Part shown: positions 1-8,057 of the stretch, piece after piece
How positions within the stretch are numbered: the first letter of the stretch is position 1
Layout of the letters: each line of letters starts with the position of its first letter
Assembly (NCBI RefSeq): GCF_033963835.1
Contig: NZ_JAXBME010000016.1
Span: 47,618-111,617 of the forward strand
Direction of reading: 5' to 3'
DNA: 64,000 bases
Source: Cytobacillus sp. IB215665
GTDB lineage: Bacteria > Bacillota > Bacilli > Bacillales > SM2101
Position numbers and translations under genes: made by a program
The notes under the pieces: model-generated
The model's database searches: none
What the model was told of the DNA's origin: nothing
The model's input: only the letters and a program-made list of their open reading frames with translations

Positions 1-380
1 AAAGCTGGCACCTCTAACTTAAATGGTTCTTCATTTATAAAATAAGTTAATGACTCTGAAGGAAGCTGTAAAACTTTATTGCTAGTAGTAATAATAATAG
101 AATTCGAGTTTTCATCAAAAACAATAGAAGAATCTATCTTTTCTTGAATAAATGAAAACGGGAAATAAACCGCATCATCAACAACATAGGCAGTAGATAT
201 TATCTCGCCTTCAAAAATAATGTCATTTTCCTCCTGAAAGTATTCAGTACTTTCTGTTGAAGGTAATAAATAAATATATAATAAAATACTAGATACTATC
301 ATAATAAAAGATATGCTTAAGCCCATTACAATATAGGGTGTTTTAGTTTTTTTCTCTTTATACGTTTCAAGCCTCGACAT
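1..380 (-). CDS. Membrane-anchored stalk-domain protein, N-terminal part (cut by window edge)
   Basis: About 126 codons are visible from an ATG at 380 that has an excellent ribosome site (AGGAGGGG) just upstream. Residues 1-12 are charged and are followed by one hydrophobic segment of about 23 residues, so the protein is probably a type II membrane protein with an external remainder. The external part (YVVDDAVYFPFSFIQEKI, then a beta-rich stretch with SNKVLQL) resembles the stalk domain called copper amine oxidase N-terminal domain. In bacilli that domain often precedes a wall-acting glycosidase or other surface domain. The catalytic part, if any, lies outside the window, so no function is claimed. 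Confidence 0.6.
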   Translation of the reverse strand, partial: MSRLETYKEKKTKTPYIVMGLSISFIMIVSSILLYIYLLPSTESTEYFQEENDIIFEGEIISTAYVVDDAVYFPFSFIQEKIDSSIVFDENSNSIIITTSNKVLQLPSESLTYFINEEPFKLEVPA

Positions 381-544
381 AAAATCCCCTCCTATCGACA
401 TCTTACGCAATAAATCACAAATTGAAAAGAATAAATTCTTCCTTTCGTATAAATTTTTTTATGTTCATGAAATTGTATGGTGTTTTTAGTTAGAAGTGGT
501 AAAATGAAATAAATAGAAACGTGGTTATCAAAGGAGATTCATAA

Positions 545-1126
545 ATGTCAGAAGTAATGATTATATTAATTGCATATCTATTAGGTTCCATCCCATTTGG
601 GCTTATAGTTGGAAAAATAGGGTATAATATAGACATACGTGATCATGGGAGTGGAAATTTAGGTGGTACTAACACCTTTCGTGTATTGGGGAAAAAAGCA
701 GGGATAATTGTAACTCTGGGTGATATTTTAAAAGGAACGTTAGCTGCACTACTGCCTTTGCTCATTGAAGTTGATATTCACCCATTAATAATCGGATTAT
801 TTGCATCAGTAGGTCATATGTTTCCAATATTTGCAAAGTTTAAAGGTGGTAAAGCAGTAGCGACATCGGGTGGTGTTCTGCTAGGTTATCAGCCGTTAAC
901 TTTCTTGTTCGCTGTAATCGTATTCTTTCTTCTTTTAATTATGACAAGATATGTTTCACTCTCTTCTATGCTTGCAGGTATTCTTACAGTCTTTTATAGC
1001 TTATATACAAAAGATGTGCCGTTAATTATCGTAGTTAGTGTTTTATCAATATTTATTATTTATCGCCATAGAGCTAATATACAACGACTAATTAATAAAA
1101 CAGAACCGAAAGCAAAATTATGGTAA
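545..1126 (+). CDS. plsY: Glycerol-3-phosphate acyltransferase PlsY
   Basis: This integral membrane enzyme transfers an acyl group from acyl-phosphate to glycerol-3-phosphate, the first step of phosphatidic acid synthesis in Gram-positive bacteria. The 193-residue length is normal. The three family motifs are visible: [14 protein letters not shown] near residue 36, the GGKAVATS loop near 100, and RHRANIQRL near 172, set between hydrophobic helices. AAAGGAG precedes the ATG. It is the yneS position of the B. subtilis block that fills the next 33 kb, and it is divergent from the stalk-domain gene. Confidence 0.96.
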   Translation: MSEVMIILIAYLLGSIPFGLIVGKIGYNIDIRDHGSGNLGGTNTFRVLGKKAGIIVTLGDILKGTLAALLPLLIEVDIHPLIIGLFASVGHMFPIFAKFKGGKAVATSGGVLLGYQPLTFLFAVIVFFLLLIMTRYVSLSSMLAGILTVFYSLYTKDVPLIIVVSVLSIFIIYRHRANIQRLINKTEPKAKLW

Positions 1127-1164
1127 GTTTTAAGTCCAAACATACATAATAATTTTTTTCTTAT

Positions 1165-1299
1165 GACTCTTTTCGTAAGCTTTGTTGTTATTTTTTTACA
1201 AATTAGATGATTATAATGATAGCAAAGGTGCCCCGAATTATAAATGTATACGTGCATATATTTTTGAACGTAAAGCAACAATCAATGTTTCACAACAGC
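1165..1299 (+). repeat. MITE-like dispersed repeat, copy A
   Basis: The left end reads GACTCTTTTCGTAAGCTTTG and the right end contains AAAGCAACAATC followed by ACAACAGC. The two ends are imperfect inverted repeats of each other, as in the other copies in this window. There is no coding capacity. Confidence 0.65.
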
Positions 1300-1553
1300 A
1301 TATTACTATTTATAAGGAATTTCTATTTGAAGTTCCTTTTTTCATTGTGTAGAAATACGACGTTTTAATAAAACTATTTTTTATCAATTTAGGACATTAG
1401 AACATACTTTATGTTTACAAATTACATAAACTAACCCATCACCTGCGATATGAAAATTATATTTACCTAACATCCTGAATCTTAATTAGTTTGTTATATA
1501 TTTAGCAGATTTTGATTTAAGCCTTTTCTTTGAACAAAATGGAGGGAGAAGAT

Positions 1554-1610
1554 GTGCTAACATTTTTCTTTATTCTTTTAGGAGTATTTTATCTTTGGTT
1601 TTATTTATAA
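1554..1610 (+). CDS. Candidate 18-residue hydrophobic peptide
   Basis: A GTG at 1554 follows GGAGGGAGAAGAT and opens an 18-codon frame that is almost entirely hydrophobic (MLTFFFILLGVFYLWFYL if GTG is read as Met). An ATG two bases upstream is out of frame and stops after two codons. It could be a tiny membrane peptide or chance. The main support is the strong ribosome site and the clean single-helix composition. Confidence 0.3.
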   Translation: MLTFFFILLGVFYLWFYL

Positions 1611-1768
1611 GGATGTAATGAGGGGGGATTCCAGATTCCCCCTTAAAAATATACTTTATGATTTATATTTGTTTATTAAACATATTCCTAAATATATACC
1701 GTATTTCTATTACCTAATTTTATAATAATTGTTATAATTTATGTAAATAAAGAAATAGAGGTAAACAT

Positions 1769-2929
1769 ATGATGAATCGGAAAATTTTGTTCGTTTCATT
1801 AGGAACGACTGTAGCAGTTTGTATATCCGTTTTTAGTTGGTTTTCTTTAACATCTATTAATACTCAAAGCGTTCAGGTAGTTGTAAAAGCTCATCATAAT
1901 AAAACTCATCACTTGTCCCCAAAAAACTTCACGACCAGCTTAACGATAGGAGCAGTTGGTGATATATTATTGCATAGTACAGTTTATAATGATGCTAAAA
2001 CAGCGGATGGTTATAATTTTACACCTATGATGTCCAATGTATTTCCCCTACTAACAAAACCAGATATTACATTTGCCAACCAAGAATCCATGATTGGTGG
2101 TAAAGAGTTAGGAATTTCAACTTACCCACGATTTAATAGCCCTTATAACATAGCTGATACCATAAAGGCTGCTGGCGTTGATATTGTTTCTATCGCAAAT
2201 AACCATACGCTAGATCGTGGAGAACGTGCCATATTAAATGCTACTGCTTACTACGATAAAATCAATATGGCTTATGTTGGAGGATATAGTAGTAATCAAG
2301 ACAAAAAACAACCACGTATACTTAAAAAAAATAAGATATCAGTAGGTTTTCTTGCCTATACATATGGAACAAATGGCTTACCTATACCTACAGGAAAGGA
2401 ATACTTAGTTAATGTAACAAATGTGACAAAGATGAAAGAGGATATTAACAAATTGAGGGCGGCAGTAGATGTTATCGTTGTAAGTATGCATTGGGGAAAT
2501 GAATATGAACGGTTCCCAACCATTCAACAGCAAGAACTTGCTCATTTAATAGCAAATGAGGGGGTAGACATTATTTTAGGTCATCATCCACATGTACTAC
2601 AGCCAATTGAGTGGATCGAAAGAGATGATAGCTCGAAGAGTATAGTCGTTTATTCACTAGGTAACTTTCTGTCAGGACAATATAATGACTATAAAGATAT
2701 AGGAGGATTATTTGAAATAACTGTAACGAAAAGTTTTTCAGGTAATGTAAATGAAATACACTTAGATAATCCAACATTTACTCCTACATATGTTTCGAAT
2801 CAATATCAAAGTAACTTCGAAACACATATTTTAAGTGAATTAATGAGTTCCAATAATGACCATCTATATGAAGAAATGTATAATGATACAATGGAACATA
2901 TGTATCAATGGCTAAATGAACAACCTTAG
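1769..2929 (+). CDS. CapA/PgsA-family metallophosphatase-like membrane-anchored protein
   Basis: A 386-residue protein with an N-terminal membrane segment (about residues 6-28) and then a PGA_cap domain. Visible motifs are GAVGDILLH (about 61-69), ANNHTLDRG (about 145), SMHWGNEYE (about 240) and GHHPHVLQP (about 272). These Asp, His and Asn positions are the metal-binding pattern of the calcineurin-like CapA family. Relatives include CapA/PgsA of poly-gamma-glutamate capsule synthesis and the solitary B. subtilis YwtB type. No capB or capC genes adjoin it, so a capsule role is not established. It is a single gene with MITE copies in both flanks. Confidence 0.8.
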   Translation: MMNRKILFVSLGTTVAVCISVFSWFSLTSINTQSVQVVVKAHHNKTHHLSPKNFTTSLTIGAVGDILLHSTVYNDAKTADGYNFTPMMSNVFPLLTKPDITFANQESMIGGKELGISTYPRFNSPYNIADTIKAAGVDIVSIANNHTLDRGERAILNATAYYDKINMAYVGGYSSNQDKKQPRILKKNKISVGFLAYTYGTNGLPIPTGKEYLVNVTNVTKMKEDINKLRAAVDVIVVSMHWGNEYERFPTIQQQELAHLIANEGVDIILGHHPHVLQPIEWIERDDSSKSIVVYSLGNFLSGQYNDYKDIGGLFEITVTKSFSGNVNEIHLDNPTFTPTYVSNQYQSNFETHILSELMSSNNDHLYEEMYNDTMEHMYQWLNEQP

Positions 2930-2950
2930 CATGATATTTCATAATAAAAC

Positions 2951-3106
2951 GCTCTATTCGTAAACTTTGTATTTATACAAAATTACGACAGTAAAAGACG
3001 CCTTTGGATGATTAACATCATTTTACAGAAGAAGATGCCACAAAACTATTGTTGTATCCGTGTTTATTTCTTAGAACGAAAAGCAACAATTATTACGAAA
3101 ACAGCT
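2951..3106 (+). repeat. MITE-like dispersed repeat, copy B
   Basis: One of the best-preserved copies. The left end is GCTCTATTCGTAAACTTTG and the right end AGAACGAAAAGCAACAATTA then CGAAAACAGC, which is the approximate inverse of the left end. Internal blocks (TTACGACAGTAAAAGACGCC and AGATGCC) recur in other copies. Confidence 0.75.
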
Positions 3107-3161
3107 CTATAGAAGAGACAATCTGAAAGTAAAAAAATCTTGAAATATTCCTTTAGACGAA

Positions 3162-3203
3162 AAGGCTGTCCCATTTGTGAATGTGGTGGCTATGGGACGC
3201 CTT
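3162..3203 (-). terminator. Hairpin downstream of the thioesterase gene
   Basis: Arms AGGCTGTCCCAT and ATGGGACGCCT pair with one bulge. Read on the minus strand the second arm ends in a run of four T, so it probably ends the 3270-3692 transcript. It lies between two convergent genes. Confidence 0.5.
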
Positions 3204-3269
3204 GTCTGTATGTTATTATAAAAGCTTTGCCAATTAACTATTATTTCTCTATTCCATTGCGTCATAAAA

Positions 3270-3692
3270 TTATCGTTGTTTTTTTACCTTTTCATATGCT
3301 TCATGCCATTCAGGAAAATATTTAGCTATACTGATTGGGCGGAAAGAATCTTTTTTTACACACACATGCTTCGTTGTGCCACAAACAGCTAACTCGTTTT
3401 CGGAATTGGCAATTTCGTAGCCATACACGACTCTCAACCCATCATATTCTTCAACCCAAGTTGTAATTTCTGCAATTTCTCCATACCGTATTGGCTTTTT
3501 ATATGAAACATGTGCTTCAAGAACTGGACACAAAATTCCATCATCCTCCATTGCTGCATAAGAAAATCCCAAATCTTGAATATACTTTGTTCTGCCTACT
3601 TCCATCCATGTTAAATAATTTGCATGATTAACAACCCCCATTTGATCTGTTTCAGCATAACGAACTTCTATTTTTTTCTTTGATTTTAACAA
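3270..3692 (-). CDS. yneP: Acyl-CoA thioesterase, YbgC/FcbC hotdog family (YneP)
   Basis: A 140-residue single hotdog domain. The N-terminal signature RYAETDQMGVVNHANYLTWM carries the catalytic Asp and conserved His-Ala-Asn of the 4-hydroxybenzoyl-CoA thioesterase family, which hydrolyse acyl-CoA. The start is TTG at 3692 with a purine-rich GGGGGAG about ten bases upstream. The position between tlp and plsY matches B. subtilis yneP. The natural substrate cannot be read from sequence. Confidence 0.9.
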   Translation of the reverse strand: MLKSKKKIEVRYAETDQMGVVNHANYLTWMEVGRTKYIQDLGFSYAAMEDDGILCPVLEAHVSYKKPIRYGEIAEITTWVEEYDGLRVVYGYEIANSENELAVCGTTKHVCVKKDSFRPISIAKYFPEWHEAYEKVKKQR

Positions 3693-3744
3693 CCTTAACT
3701 CCCCCTACGATCATTATAATGCTTTTTTAGAATTTTAATTGTTA

Positions 3745-3895
3745 GGCTCTTTTCGTAAACTTTGTTACAATTTTACTTTAAATAGCAATATAATGAGTTT
3801 TATGAGTACACAAAAAATTTAAAAATGTAGAAATGATGCACGAATGCGTTCATACATTTTAGAACGAATTGGAACAATCAATAATAAAACAGCTC
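3745..3895 (+). repeat. MITE-like dispersed repeat, copy C
   Basis: The left end GGCTCTTTTCGTAAACTTTG is close to the consensus. The right end is AGAACGAATTGGAACAATCA followed by AAAACAGCTC. Length is about 150 bp with no ORF. Confidence 0.72.
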
Positions 3896-4084
3896 ATTGT
3901 AATTTTACATGAAACGAAGAACAAGTAACATATCGTGCATATTTAAACACTACACCATATATGTGAAATAAGCATGAATAAAGTTGAGTCTCTTTATGAA
4001 TGTTTATATATATTTTTAGAATAGGTATGTTAAAACAGCAATTAAAGAATCACTTTTTTCACAACAACACTCATTAAACAATAA

Positions 4085-4120
4085 AAGACATGAGCTCGGT
4101 TACTCCCGAAATCATGTCTT
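4085..4120 (-). terminator. tlp terminator
   Basis: Perfect arms AAGACATGA and TCATGTCTT around an 18-base loop. On the minus strand the hairpin is followed by TTTTATT. It sits 44 bases downstream of the tlp stop codon. Confidence 0.75.
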
Positions 4121-4163
4121 AGAGGTCACTTAATTATAGCATTAAAGTCTTCTTTGGATAATA

Positions 4164-4394
4164 TTACTTATAACCGTTTTCACGGTCTTGAGCCTCATCT
4201 TTAATTTCTTCTCTCATCGATGTAATGCTTTCTTCTCTACGCTGATTTTTTGCCTCGATTTGCTCTCGTTCCTCATCACTAGCAAATTCCATCGTTTCAT
4301 GTGCTTCCTCAATATTTTCAATCGTATTTTGCACCATATCTTGTAACTTTTCTACATTATCACTACGATCATCAGGCTTTGGTCTATTAGTCAA
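4164..4394 (-). CDS. tlp: Small acid-soluble spore protein Tlp
   Basis: A 76-residue, highly charged helical protein. It begins (M)[17 protein letters not shown] and ends in [10 protein letters not shown], matching the Tlp (thioredoxin-like minor SASP) family made in the forespore. I place the start at TTG 4394 because GGAGGG lies seven bases upstream and the family starts exactly at [10 protein letters not shown] longer frame reaching further upstream would add residues foreign to the family. Neighbours sspN and yneP match B. subtilis order. Confidence 0.93.
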   Translation of the reverse strand: MTNRPKPDDRSDNVEKLQDMVQNTIENIEEAHETMEFASDEEREQIEAKNQRREESITSMREEIKDEAQDRENGYK

Positions 4395-4895
4395 TACTAA
4401 CCCTCCAATAAAAATTGTATATTGTACATCACTAGTGTGTTTCAAACCTCTTGAAATTATGATTAGAAGTCCGTTAAAAAAATCAATTAATTTGCCTCTT
4501 TACGTAAATTAAATGGTGTTTTTTCAATTACAAATGAGTAACTGATGTGTATGATATGTTCTTTTCTAGTGTCTAGAGAATAAAAGATGAAAATAACTCT
4601 ATTACGAACAGCAACGTTTAGATGTAAGCTTCAATTTTTGTTTCAATGTAAGACGCCTACACTTTAACAAAGTGGCACTTTTTCAACATTATATTAATAA
4701 TGATTTAACAAAACACCCTTGATATGGTAATGGTTTGTGAATAAATACTAGAAAAAAAGCTAGAAGCGATTTTAGGCCTCTAACTTATTCATTCCTATGC
4801 TTTTGCTTTACGAGTACACATACAAATATGATCTTCTGTGTAGAGTCAATAATGAACTAATTACAAAGCGCTCTAAACCACAATATATACTAACT
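4395..4895. other. Intergenic region between sspN and tlp
   Basis: Holds a short hairpin near 4654-4683 (CACTTT/AAAGTG core). A weak resemblance to the left end of the MITE family starts at about 4494 (GCCTCTTTACGTAAATTAAA). No gene is visible. Weak open frames on both strands here lack homology and ribosome sites. Confidence 0.5.
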
Positions 4896-5042
4896 TCATT
4901 CACCTTTTGTTTGTATGACATCTGGTTTTTCACCAGATTGATCTTGCATTTTTTTTCCTTTATTACCACCAAAGCCTCTGGGCTGAGTTCCGATATGATT
5001 TGGTGTATAATGACTACGTTTATCATTAAACTGTTTAGCCAT
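4896..5042 (-). CDS. sspN: Small acid-soluble spore protein N
   Basis: A 48-residue forespore protein. It contains the SspN hallmarks [20 protein letters not shown] and the C-terminal tail [11 protein letters not shown]. The start is ATG 5042, which follows AAAAGGGGGG and fits the family length. The upstream extension to 5108 is not family-like. In the same orientation as tlp, as in B. subtilis. Confidence 0.93.
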   Translation of the reverse strand: MAKQFNDKRSHYTPNHIGTQPRGFGGNKGKKMQDQSGEKPDVIQTKGE

Positions 5043-5126
5043 GTATAACCCCCCCTTTTCATCATTTATTATGGTCAAGTTAACCTTATTCATGTATGAA
5101 AGGAGCAAAAGTTTTCATCTGTGAAA

Positions 5127-5270
5127 CTATTGGATTTTTCTGATCATTTTTTGTTCGAGCTTTAATTCAATTTTCTCTAATGCCTCTTGATCTTTTAATA
5201 ATTCTTTTTTATTTTCTCGTACCAATTCCTCAAAAGTTACTTTTTTAATTTTTCGCAATTTTCTCACCAT
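5127..5270 (-). CDS. FbpB-like small basic protein
   Basis: A 47-codon frame starting ATG-GTG (5270 or 5267). It reads KKVTFEELVRENKKELLKDQ then EALEKIELKLEQKM, a basic, coiled-helix pattern that matches the Fur-regulated basic protein B (FbpB) family. In B. subtilis FbpB works with the small RNA FsrA in iron sparing. The ribosome site is a modest AAAGG close to the start. No convincing Fur box is seen upstream, so iron control is inferred from the family only. Confidence 0.6.
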   Translation of the reverse strand: MVRKLRKIKKVTFEELVRENKKELLKDQEALEKIELKLEQKMIRKIQ

Positions 5271-5360
5271 CCTTTATATTTTATTTTAACGTTAGTATTA
5301 CCCAACAAACGTATAAATTATTACAACTTTTCGAAAAATCATTATTATACAAACACAAAA

Positions 5361-5387
5361 AAAGAAACTATCTTTGATAAGTTTCTT
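5361..5387 (-). terminator. Terminator hairpin downstream of the ResA-like gene
   Basis: Arms GAAACT/AGTTTC flank a short loop. The minus strand continues with seven T. It serves as the end of the yneN transcript unless the MITE between them provides one first. Confidence 0.65.
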
Positions 5388-5406
5388 TTCCTCAATTTTT
5401 ACATTT

Positions 5407-5556
5407 GGCTGTTTTGCAAAGATTGTTGTTATTCATTCTAACATATTAGTACTAAAACGATTAGCAATAATGACATCTTTTCTACTATTGAGCTCTCTTA
5501 AAACTCCATACTGTCAATTATCATTGATTATAACAACAAAGTTTATGAACAGAGCC
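5407..5556 (-). repeat. MITE-like dispersed repeat, copy D (inverted)
   Basis: Starts with GGCTGTTTTGCAAAGATTGT and ends with ACAACAAAGTTTATGAACAG then AGCC, so it is the reverse orientation of copies A-C. It lies directly downstream of the ResA-like gene. Confidence 0.72.
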
Positions 5557-5627
5557 TTACATTTTTAACAGCATGCATAAATCCTACACTCGTTTATTTT
5601 CTTTGTCGGATTAGCAAAACATCGTTT

Positions 5628-6215
5628 CTAATTCATATCATCAACAAACTCTTCCATCTTTTCATAAGACAGTTGACCCACAAACTTATTTCTAATTATC
5701 CCATTACTATCAATAAAATACGTTGTCGGAATTGATAATACTTGAAAGATCCTATTTGCATTATCATCTTCATCTAACAGAACAGGAAAAGTCATATTAT
5801 ATTCATCCACAAAACTTTCAACATCATATTCTGGATCAACATTTACCGCTAAGATCACAACATCAGAGCCGTACTCTTCATGAAACAATTGAAAATCAGG
5901 TATCTCTTCTTTACATGGCGGACACCAAGTTGCCCAAAAGTTCACTATTACTTTTTTTCCTTGCAGGGCTGAGAGCTTTATTGATTCTCCATTTAAAGTA
6001 GGTAATTCAAAATCAGGAGCCTTATTTCCTACTGCAATACCTTCAACAGCAGCCTCTGCGTTACTAGTTTTTTCATCAACATCAACGATTTCAGTATCAT
6101 TTCCAAACTGTTTGCCAACTTCTTCAATGCTACCATTTTTTCCAGCAGATACTACTTGCCAAATACTTACTCCTATAAAGACTATTATTAAGATCCCAGC
6201 TATTATTTTTTTCAT
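5628..6215 (-). CDS. yneN: ResA/TlpA-type membrane-anchored thiol-disulfide oxidoreductase (YneN)
   Basis: A 195-residue protein with an N-terminal membrane anchor (about residues 4-23), an acidic linker, and a thioredoxin-fold AhpC-TSA/redoxin domain. The active-site motif NFWATWCPPCKEE gives a CPPC dithiol at about residues 97-100, and a cis-Pro loop SIPTTYFID follows. Such proteins act outside the membrane and commonly reduce apocytochrome c or other thiols. With ccdA and ccdC in this window a cytochrome c maturation role is plausible. The position beside citB equals B. subtilis yneN. Confidence 0.88.
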   Translation of the reverse strand: MKKIIAGILIIVFIGVSIWQVVSAGKNGSIEEVGKQFGNDTEIVDVDEKTSNAEAAVEGIAVGNKAPDFELPTLNGESIKLSALQGKKVIVNFWATWCPPCKEEIPDFQLFHEEYGSDVVILAVNVDPEYDVESFVDEYNMTFPVLLDEDDNANRIFQVLSIPTTYFIDSNGIIRNKFVGQLSYEKMEEFVDDMN

Positions 6216-6323
6216 TCCTACGCTCCTTAAATACCATGGTGAAAATTCATGTAACGTTATATGATTTATTATAAATGTTTATATGTAATAATAATATTGC
6301 TCTTTATAAACATTTTATGACAA

Positions 6324-6478
6324 GGCTCTTTTCTTATACTTTGTTACATTTATTACTTACAGTGAGTCACTTGATGTATATTATAGTTATAGTCTATAGA
6401 GAAGAAAAGCTGCCCTGAATTTTTGTTATAACGTGCTTAGATCTTTTTATCAAAAAACAATAAATGCGAAAAGGAGCC
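6324..6478 (+). repeat. MITE-like dispersed repeat, copy E
   Basis: Left end GGCTCTTTTCTTATACTTTG; right end AAAACAATAAATGCGAAAAG then GAGCC. The outermost bases form a clear inverted repeat (GGCTC/GAGCC). Confidence 0.72.
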
Positions 6479-6500
6479 TTTATAGTAAAAATAACCTTAC

Positions 6501-6528
6501 AAAAAAGCGTCAAAAGTCAACGCTTTTA
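6501..6528 (-). terminator. Terminator of the YfmJ-like gene
   Basis: AAAAGCGT/ACGCTTTT arms around a nine-base loop, with T-runs on both sides, 19 bases from the stop codon of the oxidoreductase gene. Confidence 0.75.
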
Positions 6529-6546
6529 TTGTAAGCACTTCTTATG

Positions 6547-7557
6547 TTAATGATCTGACGGTTCAGCAACTTTCACTAATAATTTGCCTAAGTTTGTACC
6601 TTTAAATAAGCCAATAAATGCTTCAGGTGTATTTTCAAACCCTTCGATAATCGTTTCTTCATATTTTAATTTTCCTTCTTTTAACCATTGTGCTAATTGT
6701 AGGACCCCTTCACTAGCACGATGTGCATAATCACCTACTAGAAACCCTTTCATTAAGGTGCGGTTTTTAATTAAAGTAGTTTGAATGCGAGGTCCAATGT
6801 CTTCTTGCAAATTATATGCAGAAATCGCTCCACACACTGGGATGCGTGAATGTACATTTAAATGTTTAAATACTTCATCAGACACATTTCCTCCAACATT
6901 TTCAAAGTAGACATCTACCCCATTTGCACATGCGTTTGCTAATTCATCTTTGAAATGTTCACTCTTATAGTTTATAGCTTCATCAAATTTAAGTTCATTT
7001 ACTAGGTAGTCGATTTTATCTTGAGAACCTGCTATCCCAACTGTACGAGCGCCTTTGATCTTCGCAATCTGCCCAACGATCATACCAACAGCCCCTGCAG
7101 CCCCCGATACAACAACAGTCTCTCCTTCTTTCGGTTCACCAATGTCCAGTAAACCAAAATATGCGGTTAAGCCAGTCATACCGAGAATTCCTAACGCAGT
7201 CGAAATTGGTGCAAGGGATGGATCAATTTTCTGGAGCTCTGATTCATGAACAACTTGATTTCTAGCCCATTTCTGAAAACCTACAACGATATCCCCTTTT
7301 ATCAATTTCTCTGACTTTGATTCCATTACTTCACTTATGACACCACCGACGATTGGTTGATGCAGTTCATATGGGGCAGCATAAGACTTCCCTTCCCTCA
7401 TTCTTCCTCTCATATATGGATCTACAGATAAGTATAAAGTTTTTAAAAGGACTTCCCCAGAATTGAGAGCGGGTAAATTAATTTCTACAAAATTAAAGTT
7501 ATCATTGTTTGGAACACCTTGTGGCCTTGAAGCTAGTTGAATTTCTTCACTACGCAT
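6547..7557 (-). CDS. NADP-dependent medium-chain reductase (YfmJ / CurA-type)
   Basis: A 336-residue zinc-independent medium-chain dehydrogenase/reductase. YLSVDPYMRGRM lies near residue 43, and the Rossmann dinucleotide motif SGAAGAVGMIVGQIAK is near 151. Relatives reduce the double bond of alkenals/alkenones with NADPH (leukotriene B4 12-hydroxydehydrogenase and curcumin reductase group). ATG 7557 follows AAGGAGATTC. It is a single gene with its own terminator. It is absent from this position in B. subtilis, so it is an insertion relative to that order. Confidence 0.85.
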   Translation of the reverse strand: MRSEEIQLASRPQGVPNNDNFNFVEINLPALNSGEVLLKTLYLSVDPYMRGRMREGKSYAAPYELHQPIVGGVISEVMESKSEKLIKGDIVVGFQKWARNQVVHESELQKIDPSLAPISTALGILGMTGLTAYFGLLDIGEPKEGETVVVSGAAGAVGMIVGQIAKIKGARTVGIAGSQDKIDYLVNELKFDEAINYKSEHFKDELANACANGVDVYFENVGGNVSDEVFKHLNVHSRIPVCGAISAYNLQEDIGPRIQTTLIKNRTLMKGFLVGDYAHRASEGVLQLAQWLKEGKLKYEETIIEGFENTPEAFIGLFKGTNLGKLLVKVAEPSDH

Positions 7558-7862
7558 ATTTGAATCTCCTTTCTCTTTCTATACTACAAACTACCCTACA
7601 CCGTTAGATTATATACTAAACTGTTCTAAACAAAAAAGAAGTTGATTTCATCATAACAATAAAAATATTGAAGGTAATAAATTGATCAGTTAGACTATAT
7701 TATCTGACCAAGGGTTTTGATAAACAAACAGGTAGTTGTCCCTTTTTCTTCTACTATTCAACCTAATTAATTTATGTACGATTTTTACCTATTGTTAGAT
7801 ACATTTAACAGGGTTGTCAATATATTAATTATAATTGATATTACAACAATAAGGTCATTTTT

Positions 7863-7909
7863 GATGTCCTTGCTTTTAAGCTAAAAAGCTGTTAAGAACA
7901 TCCTTTTTG
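7863..7909 (+). ncRNA. Orphan plus-strand hairpin with T-run, possible small-RNA end
   Basis: GATGTCCTTGC.. and ..GTTAAGAACATCC pair imperfectly and are followed by CTTTTTG on the plus strand, where no gene ends. A weak promoter-like TTGTCA near 7815 lies about 50 bases upstream. It could be the terminator of a short untranslated RNA, or the stem of an old mobile element. Confidence 0.25.
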
Positions 7910-7943
7910 TTAAGGGTTTAAGTACTGTATCATAAACAGCTAT

Positions 7944-8036
7944 ATAAAGAAAAAGGGCCAGACCTTTATACTATATTATGCAAAAATGTTGGAATACTCC
8001 CTTTCACATTATATAGAATTAGTCAGACCCTTTTTA
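7944..8036 (-). terminator. Aconitase terminator
   Basis: AAAAAGGG.. and ..CCCTTTTT outer arms extended by a TCTGAC/GTCTGG block form a long hairpin starting 22 bases after the acnA stop. The minus-strand end is T-rich. Confidence 0.6.
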
Positions 8037-8057
8037 ACTTAATGGTATATTCTAAAA

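Larger units (their letters stand above)
1127..1768. other. Intergenic region between plsY and the CapA-like gene
   Basis: This stretch of 642 bases holds one copy of the dispersed MITE-like repeat (1165-1299), a candidate 18-residue hydrophobic peptide (1554-1610) and a GC-rich inverted repeat at about 1622-1645 (GGGGGA/TCCCCC arms). The rest is AT-rich with no recognisable gene. Confidence 0.6.
3693..4163. other. Intergenic region between the thioesterase gene and tlp
   Basis: Contains MITE copy C (3745-3895) and, at 4085-4120, the tlp terminator. The remaining about 180 bases show nothing recognisable. Confidence 0.6.
7558..8057. other. Intergenic region between aconitase and the YfmJ-like gene
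   Basis: Holds two hairpins: a plus-strand one at 7863-7909 followed by five T, and the long aconitase terminator at 7944-8036. No coding frame is credible. Confidence 0.55.

Noticed and set aside
3140..3325. 61-codon plus-strand frame with several Cys codons
   Set aside because: It overlaps the yneP gene and its terminator hairpin, starts at TTG without a ribosome site, and its Cys/Pro residues come from the GC-rich stem.
4797..5065. Overlapping frames on both strands across sspN
   Set aside because: They are antisense or alternative-frame readings of sspN and AT-rich DNA, with no family resemblance.
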